A stretch of DNA of 7,068 bases. It comes from CAYGZA01 sp964354135. GTDB taxonomy: Bacteria; Planctomycetota; Planctomycetia; Pirellulales; Thermoguttaceae. Positions within the stretch are counted from its first letter, which is position 1. Each line of letters begins with the position of its first letter. Shown here piece after piece: positions 1-4,191 of the stretch. The DNA is taken from positions 1 through 7,068 of the forward strand of contig CAYGZA010000330.1 in assembly GCA_964354135.1 (NCBI GenBank), in the 5' to 3' direction. Under the pieces are notes generated by a model. It had not been told where the DNA came from, did no database searches, and saw only the letters and a program-made list of their open reading frames with translations. The position numbers were made by a program, and so were the translations under genes.

Positions 1-202
1 GCAACACGTTGGCCAGCCAAGGGTTCATGGCCCAGGTCGCCCCAGATTCACAAGAAGCGAAATTGCCGCGCAAAACGGCTTTCTGGCTTTCGCCCCAAGT
101 CCTTGCCATGTAAGCACTTCATGGCGGTTTCCCGGGAGATCGTTGACCATGCCTCCAGGGGCTGGTACGCCATGCCCCATAAGATAGCCACTTAAGTCCT
201 TA

Positions 203-251
203 TTTGGCAAAGGATTACGATTGGGCCGTCTCTGGCCCAAAACGTGCCAAA
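203..251. repeat. Nested inverted repeat (hairpin within hairpin)
   Basis: An outer perfect 7-base dyad, TTTGGCA (203-209) and TGCCAAA (245-251), encloses an inner perfect 7-base dyad, TTGGGCC (221-227) and GGCCCAA (234-240), with a six-base loop GTCTCT. The inner stem can be extended by ACG/CGT (217-219 with 243-245) across a small internal loop, which competes with the outer pairing for one base. The element starts about 170 bases beyond the stop of the MBL gene. There is no U-rich tract on either side, so it is not a classical intrinsic terminator. It could be a transcript-end structure or a repeat copy. The dyads are directly visible; the role is unknown. Confidence 0.55.
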
Positions 252-345
252 CGCCTCATATTGTCCACAATGCGATTTTGGCCACTTCAGAGGAGGCCGC
301 GGGCCCGAGGGTGGTCAACAACAAGGCCGCCGTTTCACGGTTTCT

Positions 346-363
346 TCGCCCTCCCAAGACCGC
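346..363 (-). repeat. Short dispersed motif, copy A (downstream of MBL gene)
   Basis: Read on the minus strand, this is GCGGTCTTGGGAGGGCGA. It starts about 56 bases after the stop codon of the MBL gene and runs in the same direction as that gene. It matches copy B at 6799-6816 at 17 of 18 positions. Copy B also lies just after a stop codon and in gene orientation. The bases that follow can form a tiny CCGT/ACGG hairpin (330-340). Confidence 0.5.
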
Positions 364-418
364 GGAATCTGATGCAGCTCGCGGGCCACGGGACTAGGCC
401 GACGGGAATCACGCCGGT

Positions 419-1288
419 TCAGAGCCACAGGTGCAGCCTGCCGCCGAGCATGTCCGGCAGGGCCCGCTGGACGTGGCGCTCGATCTGCCGGGCATGGTAG
501 CGGGTGCTGAAGTGGGAGGCAATCACCAGCTCGTTGTGCAGCCGGTCGCGGCGCTCCACCAGGTCGTCCAGGTGCATGTGGCCGAACTTGTGGATCCGCT
601 CCTTGCGGTGGCTGGGGGCGACGAACGTCAGCTCCAGGATCAGCACCTCGGCCTCGTACATGGCCGGGCAGGCGTCGAGCCCTTCCGGCGAGCTGTCGCC
701 CAGGTAGGCCAGCCGCGGGATGCGGACCTCCCGCGTCACCTCGGCGCCGGAAAGCCGCAGGTCGCGGATCGCCGGGCCGGGCAGGTCCGCGTATTCCGGC
801 TTCAGCTTCTTGCGACGCTCCGAGACGACAAAGCCCAGCGAGGGAACCGTGTGCCGGGTGGCGGAGACCGTGACGACCAGCTCCCGCGACAGTTCGATCT
901 CGTCCCCCGGCCGGGCGGCCACGAGCGTGCAGGGGAGCCGGCCGCGGTCCAGCCGGCTCACCAGACGCAGGAGCCGCTCGACCGGGTCGATCGCGGCCTC
1001 CGGCAGGTAGATCACCGGCGGCTCCATTTTCATCATCCGCCGCCGTGCCACGTAGACCGGCAAGGCCATCAGGTGGTCGATGTGCGTGTGGGAGACCAGC
1101 CAGGTGGGCGTCCCCATGAACGACCAGGGCTGCGCCCCCAGGTCGAACCCGATCTTGAATTCCGGGATCCGCCAGTAGGTTTGCACGGCCGCCCGGGAGT
1201 AGCCCTCGATGGAAATGGTCTTGTGGGCGAGCCTTCGGACCGGCTGGTCCCCGAGCAGGTTGGCCCCGGGGGGTTGATCGAGCGACAT
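419..1288 (-). CDS. RNase Z-like metallo-beta-lactamase-fold hydrolase
   Basis: This is a 289-residue metal-dependent hydrolase of the MBL fold, closest in pattern to tRNA 3'-end endonuclease RNase Z. The metal motif HTHIDH is at residues 67-72 (H67, H69, D71, H72). Further likely ligands are H146 in RHTVPSLGF, D198 in YLGDSS and H259 in ASHFSTRY. The segment LPGPAIRDLRLSG (about 159-171) resembles the substrate-channel region of RNase Z that carries a GP motif. The place of the usual GHST motif is taken by GHMHLDD (236-242), and the flexible arm looks short. The protein is somewhat shorter than typical RNase Z (about 300-330). It is probably soluble and cytoplasmic; no signal peptide is seen. 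The chosen ATG has no strong ribosome binding site, and it starts 31 bases after the scpA stop, so translation may be coupled to scpA. The fold is secure; the substrate (pre-tRNA or something else) is inferred. Confidence 0.9.
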   Translation of the reverse strand: MSLDQPPGANLLGDQPVRRLAHKTISIEGYSRAAVQTYWRIPEFKIGFDLGAQPWSFMGTPTWLVSHTHIDHLMALPVYVARRRMMKMEPPVIYLPEAAIDPVERLLRLVSRLDRGRLPCTLVAARPGDEIELSRELVVTVSATRHTVPSLGFVVSERRKKLKPEYADLPGPAIRDLRLSGAEVTREVRIPRLAYLGDSSPEGLDACPAMYEAEVLILELTFVAPSHRKERIHKFGHMHLDDLVERRDRLHNELVIASHFSTRYHARQIERHVQRALPDMLGGRLHLWL

Positions 1289-1319
1289 GGCTGCCGTGGG
1301 GTTGAGGTCGGGGTGCGGC

Positions 1320-2105
1320 TCAGGCCGACGTGCTGGGAGTGTGATCGTAATTGTCGACGCGGGAAAGGTCCACCGCTTCCGTGCAGCCGGGGCGCAGGAT
1401 CAGCCAGATCTCGCCGAACAGGGCGTTCTGGTGTACCTGGACCTGCTGGTGCCGCACCAATTCCAGCACGGCCAGGAAGATCCCGATCAAGGTCGACTTG
1501 TGCATCCCCGGCTCAAAAAGCGTGCCGAAGGCCAGCCGGCCGTGCTCCCGCAACCTCTCCAGGATGCGGCCCATGTAGACGTGGATCGGCGTCTCGTCGT
1601 AGACGATGTTCGACGGCTTGGAGAGCTCCGTGTTCCGGAGGATCCGGGCAAATGCGCTCACCAGGTCCCAGAGCTCGACTTCCTGGATCGGCTCTTCGCT
1701 CAGGTCCCGCTCGCGAAGCGGCAGGTCGCTTGCCAGCCGGGGGAAGTACTGCTGCCACTGGCGGCTCCGTTCCTCCAGGATGCTGGCCGCGTCGCGGAAC
1801 TTCTTGTACTCCAACAAGCGGTGGACCAGCTCCTGCCGCGGGTCTTCCAGGTCGTCTTGGACCTCGTCGCCCCGCGGCAGCACGTGCTGCGACTTGATCT
1901 CGATCAGGGTGCTCGCCAAGGCCAGAAAATCGCCCACCGCGTCCACATCCAGCTCTCGGAGAAGCGCGAGATACTCCAGGTACTGGTCGGCGATCGTCGC
2001 GATGGGGATCTCGACGATCTCCAACTCCTGCTTGCGGACCAAGTACAAGAGGAGGTCCAGCGGACCCCGGAAGACGTTCAGATCGACGCGGAAATCGGTT
2101 ACCAT
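1320..2105 (-). CDS. scpA: Segregation and condensation protein A (kleisin)
   Basis: ScpA bridges the head domains of the SMC ATPase and binds ScpB, forming the bacterial condensin-like ring that compacts and separates chromosomes at the nucleoid. The 261-residue length is normal for the family. The N-terminal signature FRGPLDLLLYLV is at residues 12-23, followed by a helical segment with LALASTLIEIKS (61-72) and the conserved EYKKFRDAA (99-107). A charged middle linker comes next. A C-terminal winged-helix region (about 170-238) includes TLIGIFLAVLEL and FGEIWLIL, the usual SMC-cap-binding end. The start is an ATG preceded by AAGGGAG (bases 2110-2116 read on the minus strand), four bases away, a short but usable spacing. 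The gene is divergent from the HIT gene and is followed closely by the MBL gene on the same strand. scpB, often adjacent in other bacteria, is not in this window. Confidence 0.95.
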   Translation of the reverse strand: MVTDFRVDLNVFRGPLDLLLYLVRKQELEIVEIPIATIADQYLEYLALLRELDVDAVGDFLALASTLIEIKSQHVLPRGDEVQDDLEDPRQELVHRLLEYKKFRDAASILEERSRQWQQYFPRLASDLPLRERDLSEEPIQEVELWDLVSAFARILRNTELSKPSNIVYDETPIHVYMGRILERLREHGRLAFGTLFEPGMHKSTLIGIFLAVLELVRHQQVQVHQNALFGEIWLILRPGCTEAVDLSRVDNYDHTPSTSA

Positions 2106-2157
2106 GCCGCTCCCTTTCCGGTCCAGTTTAGCCGTTCCAACGCGATCCTGGGAGGAG

Positions 2158-2184
2158 GCGACGACTGGCCCGCCCGGTCGTCGC
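2158..2184. repeat. Perfect 8-base inverted repeat, spacer 11
   Basis: GCGACGAC (2158-2165) is the exact reverse complement of GTCGTCGC (2177-2184), separated by an 11-base GC-rich spacer. G-T wobbles at both ends could lengthen the stem in RNA. It lies about 50 bases upstream of the scpA start codon, so it would be in the scpA leader if transcription starts further upstream. It could be a leader hairpin or a protein-binding dyad. Confidence 0.5.
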
Positions 2185-2192
2185 TACCGCCG

Positions 2193-2218
2193 GAATAAGC
2201 CGCAGATCTTGCTTATTC
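2193..2218. repeat. Perfect 8-base inverted repeat, spacer 10 (candidate operator)
   Basis: GAATAAGC (2193-2200) and GCTTATTC (2211-2218) are exact reverse complements with a 10-base spacer that contains the palindrome AGATCT. The half-site centres are 18 bases apart. The AT-rich arms stand out in a GC-rich region. No U-tract follows on either strand, so a terminator is unlikely. The position about 90 bases before scpA and 155 before the HIT gene suits a regulator-binding site. The dyad is seen directly; the binding role is inferred. Confidence 0.5.
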
Positions 2219-2267
2219 AGTTTCGTCCAATCAGGCGGCCCGACTGAAAACCCTTCCCGTTTCGCAT

Positions 2268-2308
2268 CTTGTCCCGGCAAGTTCCCCGCTATAGACTCGC
2301 GGGACAAG
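2268..2308. promoter_or_regulatory. 9-base inverted repeat straddling the candidate HIT promoter
   Basis: CTTGTCCCG (2268-2276) and CGGGACAAG (2300-2308) are perfect reverse complements with a 23-base spacer. The centres are 32 bases apart, close to three turns of B-DNA, so both arms would face the same side of the helix. The left arm covers the candidate -35 box and the right arm the expected transcription start. That is the geometry of an operator pair or of a repressor binding across a promoter. It is a pattern-based inference; no regulator gene is nearby. Confidence 0.45.
2269..2295 (+). promoter_or_regulatory. Candidate sigma-70-type promoter for the HIT gene
   Basis: TTGTCC (2269-2274) and TATAGA (2290-2295) resemble -35 and -10 boxes with a 15-base gap, slightly short of the 17-base optimum. 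Predicted transcription would start near 2302 and give a leader of about 70 bases before the GTG at 2374. Planctomycete promoters are poorly defined, so this is tentative. Confidence 0.35.
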
Positions 2309-2358
2309 GAACGGGGTTGATACGGTGCGGGCTTTGGGCGGGGTCGGAGTATCCCGGC

Positions 2359-2365
2359 GAGGGGG
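2359..2365 (+). promoter_or_regulatory. Ribosome binding site that fixes the HIT gene start
   Basis: GAGGGGG lies eight bases before the GTG at 2374. Starting there gives the protein beginning MSYEQLWAPWR, which matches the usual N-terminus of this HIT subfamily. This supports the GTG over the upstream TTG at 2269. Confidence 0.7.
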
Positions 2366-2373
2366 TCAAAACG

Positions 2374-2910
2374 GTGTCATACGAACAGCTTTGGGCGCCC
2401 TGGCGACTGGTCTACCTTCAGGGGGAATCGAGCGAACCGGCCGCAATAGGGAATGAAGCACCTCTCCTATCGGGGGCCGATCCAGGGTGTTTCCTGTGCC
2501 GGGGTGCCGCGGATCCCGCAAACCGGCAGCGGCACGTGGTCCATTGCGGCGAGCACGTGGTGACCGTCTTGAACCGATACCCGTACAACAACGGCCATCT
2601 CCTGGTGGCTCCGCGGCTCCATCGTGCTAAGCTGGGGGAATTAAGCACCCAGGAACAGTGTGATCTGATGAAAGAAATCGCCCAGATGATCGCTCTTCTG
2701 GAGCGGGTCTTGCGGCCGGAAGGGTTTAATATAGGGCTGAACCTCGGTCGGGCGGCCGGGGCAGGGCTGCCGGACCACTTGCACTGGCACGTTGTCCCCC
2801 GCTGGAATGGCGATACCAACTTCATGCCCACTCTGGCTTCGGTCAAAGTGATCCCCCAAGCCTTGAGCACCCTGTGGGAGGCATTGACTACGGAGCTGGC
2901 CGGACAGTAG
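2374..2910 (+). CDS. HIT-family nucleotide hydrolase/phosphorylase (Ap4A phosphorylase-like)
   Basis: This is a 178-residue histidine-triad protein. The catalytic motif HLHWHVV is at residues 135-141 (H135, H137, H139), followed by PRWNGDTNFMP, as in bacterial diadenosine-tetraphosphate phosphorylase/hydrolase-type HIT proteins. NRYPYNNGHLLVAPRLH (67-83) is the nucleotide-binding core of the fold. A CxxC pair (C39, C42) with H83 and a second histidine may bind structural zinc, as in some HIT relatives. The N-terminus YEQLWAPWRLVYL is typical of this subgroup. The likely role is cleavage of dinucleoside polyphosphates or nucleoside-phosphate adducts in the cytoplasm; the exact substrate cannot be read from sequence. 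The start is GTG, chosen because of the ribosome binding site and the conserved N-terminus. It is divergent from scpA and is followed after 181 bases by the PIN/TRAM gene. Confidence 0.92.
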   Translation: MSYEQLWAPWRLVYLQGESSEPAAIGNEAPLLSGADPGCFLCRGAADPANRQRHVVHCGEHVVTVLNRYPYNNGHLLVAPRLHRAKLGELSTQEQCDLMKEIAQMIALLERVLRPEGFNIGLNLGRAAGAGLPDHLHWHVVPRWNGDTNFMPTLASVKVIPQALSTLWEALTTELAGQ

Positions 2911-3091
2911 GGATCCGATCGGCGCGACAGCCGTCCACCTGCCCATTCGAGGGGGCGAGCTTTCGCCACCGGTCGAGAATCACTAGAATGGCGGTGTTAT
3001 CGTCCGCCGGCCGGGCCACGTCAGCGGGGACCACGCAGTGGGGGCCCCCGGGATTGCGGCGACTGGTGACGGGAAGAGGTGAAGAGCGCTC
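2911..3091. other. Spacer between HIT and PIN/TRAM genes, with small hairpins
   Basis: There is no gene in this GC-rich spacer. It holds a GGCGA/TCGCC hairpin with a GCTT loop (2954-2967), a CCGGCCGG palindrome (3007-3014), a CCAC/GTGG hairpin (3031-3041) and a ten-base palindrome GGGGGCCCCC (3040-3049). TAGAAT at 2984-2989 resembles a -10 box, but the -35 position (TTTCGC, 2961-2966) is weak. GAGGTGA at 3076-3082, nine bases before the ATG, is a strong ribosome binding site for the next gene. No U-tract terminator is visible, so the HIT gene and the next may be co-transcribed. Confidence 0.45.
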
Positions 3092-4141
3092 ATGGGTCTA
3101 CTTGTTCTTCGTAGCACGTTTCTGATGGTGGCGATCGGGCTCGCGGTGTTTCTCATTTCCTCCGACCTGCTCCCGAAGGACCCGGTCTGGATTCCCTATG
3201 TTGCGTTTCTGGGGGTCCTCCTCTTGGCCATGGGGGTTATCGCCGTGGACATGGCGATTCCGCGGAAGCAACTGGACGTGATTTCCGCGGTGTACTTCGG
3301 GCTGATCGTGGGGTTGTTCCTCGCGTACGTGGCGGGATTGGCACTTACGCCGCTCTTCTCCCGCTACGTCATCACCCCGACCCTTGGCGAGCCGCTGAAG
3401 GAGGCGGTGCAACTGGTCCTGGCGGCCGTGGTTTCCTACCTCTGCATCAGCCTCTTGATGCAGACGAAGAACGATTTCCGCTTCATCATCCCTTACGTCG
3501 AGTTTTCCAAAGAGGTGAAGGGGCGGCGGCCGTACATCCTCGACACCAGCGTCGTGATCGATGGGCGGATTGCCGACGTGGTCGAGGCCAACATCCTCGA
3601 CAGCCAGTTGATCATGCCCCGGTTCGTGATCACCGAGCTCCAGGCGGTCGCCGACAGCTCCGACCGGCTGCGGCGCAGCCGCGGGCGGCGGGGATTGGAC
3701 ATCCTCAACAAGCTGCGCAGTAACCCCCAGGTGGACATGGAGATCTACGACCGCGAGCTGCCCGAGTTTGCCGGCCAGACCGTCGACCTGAAGCTGGTGA
3801 CTCTGGCGAAGCACCTCAGCGGCAAGCTGATCACCAACGACTACAACCTGAACAAGGTCGCCCGGTTGCACGGCGTGGGGGTGGTCAATCTCAACGATCT
3901 GGCCAATGCGCTGAAGCCGGTATTCCTTCCGGGCGAGCATCTCGAAGTCCGCGTGGTGAAACCCGGCGAGGAGGCCGGGCAAGGCGTCGGCTATCTCGAC
4001 GACGGAACGATGGTGGTCGTCGAAGGGGGCAGGGATCACCTCAACGATCTGGTTTCCATCGCCGTGACGAGCATGCTCCAGACCAGCGCCGGCCGGATGG
4101 TCTTTGGCCGCTTCGAGTCGACGCGGCAGAACCCGCGGTAG
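3092..4141 (+). CDS. Membrane-anchored PIN/TRAM domain protein (YacL-like)
   Basis: This 349-residue protein has three parts. Four hydrophobic segments (about 8-25, 33-52, 63-87, 102-123) anchor it in the cytoplasmic membrane. A PIN nuclease domain (about 147-272) carries the four acidic metal-site residues: D151 in LDTSVVIDGRI, E182 in ITELQAV, D232 in TVDLKL and D250 in ITNDYN. A C-terminal TRAM domain (about 280-340, GQGVGYLDDGTMVVVEGG) is an OB-like RNA-binding module. The length and order match the YacL family. The expected role is metal-dependent RNA binding or cleavage at the membrane; its substrate is not known in most bacteria. The ATG has a good ribosome binding site. In many bacteria this gene sits next to ispD, but here a membrane-aminopropyltransferase fusion follows after 50 bases, probably on the same transcript. 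All active-site acids are present, so it is likely functional. Confidence 0.95.
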   Translation: MGLLVLRSTFLMVAIGLAVFLISSDLLPKDPVWIPYVAFLGVLLLAMGVIAVDMAIPRKQLDVISAVYFGLIVGLFLAYVAGLALTPLFSRYVITPTLGEPLKEAVQLVLAAVVSYLCISLLMQTKNDFRFIIPYVEFSKEVKGRRPYILDTSVVIDGRIADVVEANILDSQLIMPRFVITELQAVADSSDRLRRSRGRRGLDILNKLRSNPQVDMEIYDRELPEFAGQTVDLKLVTLAKHLSGKLITNDYNLNKVARLHGVGVVNLNDLANALKPVFLPGEHLEVRVVKPGEEAGQGVGYLDDGTMVVVEGGRDHLNDLVSIAVTSMLQTSAGRMVFGRFESTRQNPR

Positions 4142-4191
4142 AAGCCCCCAATCGCCCCCCCTCGAATCGCCAACCACGAAAGGCCCCCGGG

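Larger units (their letters stand above)
1..418. other. Left-edge non-coding stretch with nested inverted repeats; no supported gene
   Basis: I see no recognisable gene here. On the plus strand two frames are open from the window edge to stops near 186 and 195, and a third to about 113, but none gives a protein I recognise; the open frames reflect few stop codons in GC-rich DNA. A 71-codon frame on the minus strand (25-240) is also unrecognisable. The stretch lies downstream of the minus-strand MBL gene that ends at 419. It contains a nested dyad at 203-251, a small ATTGT/ACAAT dyad at 260-271 and one copy of a short motif at 346-363; these are listed separately. It may carry the 3' untranslated region of the MBL transcript and the control region of a gene outside the window, but no convincing promoter or U-tract terminator is visible. 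Confidence 0.5.
2106..2373. promoter_or_regulatory. Divergent intergenic control region between scpA and the HIT gene
   Basis: This spacer separates two divergently transcribed genes and must hold the promoters of both units. It contains three perfect inverted repeats in a row, at 2158-2184, 2193-2218 and 2268-2308, each listed separately. A candidate plus-strand promoter lies at 2269-2295. I found no convincing sigma-70-like promoter for scpA on the minus strand. A TTG-initiated in-frame extension of the HIT gene from 2269 would cover part of the region, but its residues look non-conserved and it has no good ribosome binding site. Confidence 0.6.

Noticed and set aside
169..177. GGGCATGGC shared (minus strand) with the right-end hairpin train at 6935-6943
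   Set aside because: Only nine bases match and flanks diverge, so it is at chance level.
25..240. 71-codon minus-strand frame at the left end
   Set aside because: No family resemblance and no clear ribosome binding site; it covers the nested dyad.
431..1897. 488-codon open frame on the plus strand across the MBL gene and part of scpA
   Set aside because: It is antisense to two well-supported genes, is rich in Arg/Gly/Pro/Ala, and matches no family I know; it is the usual reverse-frame artefact of GC-rich coding DNA.
1287..2198. 303-codon open frame on the plus strand antisense to scpA
   Set aside because: It mirrors scpA codons (many Q, D, V, L from reversed codons) and has no domain signature.
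2269..2373. TTG-initiated N-terminal extension of the HIT protein
   Set aside because: The added 35 residues do not look like the family, the frame would run over the candidate promoter, and the GTG at 2374 has a proper ribosome binding site and gives the conserved N-terminus.
3040..3049. GGGGGCCCCC palindrome as an operator or terminator
   Set aside because: A perfect G/C palindrome with no loop is expected occasionally in such GC-rich DNA, and no U-tract follows.
3098..4177. 359-codon open frame on the minus strand antisense to the PIN/TRAM gene
   Set aside because: His/Asp/Gln/Val-rich composition typical of a reversed reading of a coding frame; the sense strand has all PIN catalytic residues and a good ribosome binding site.
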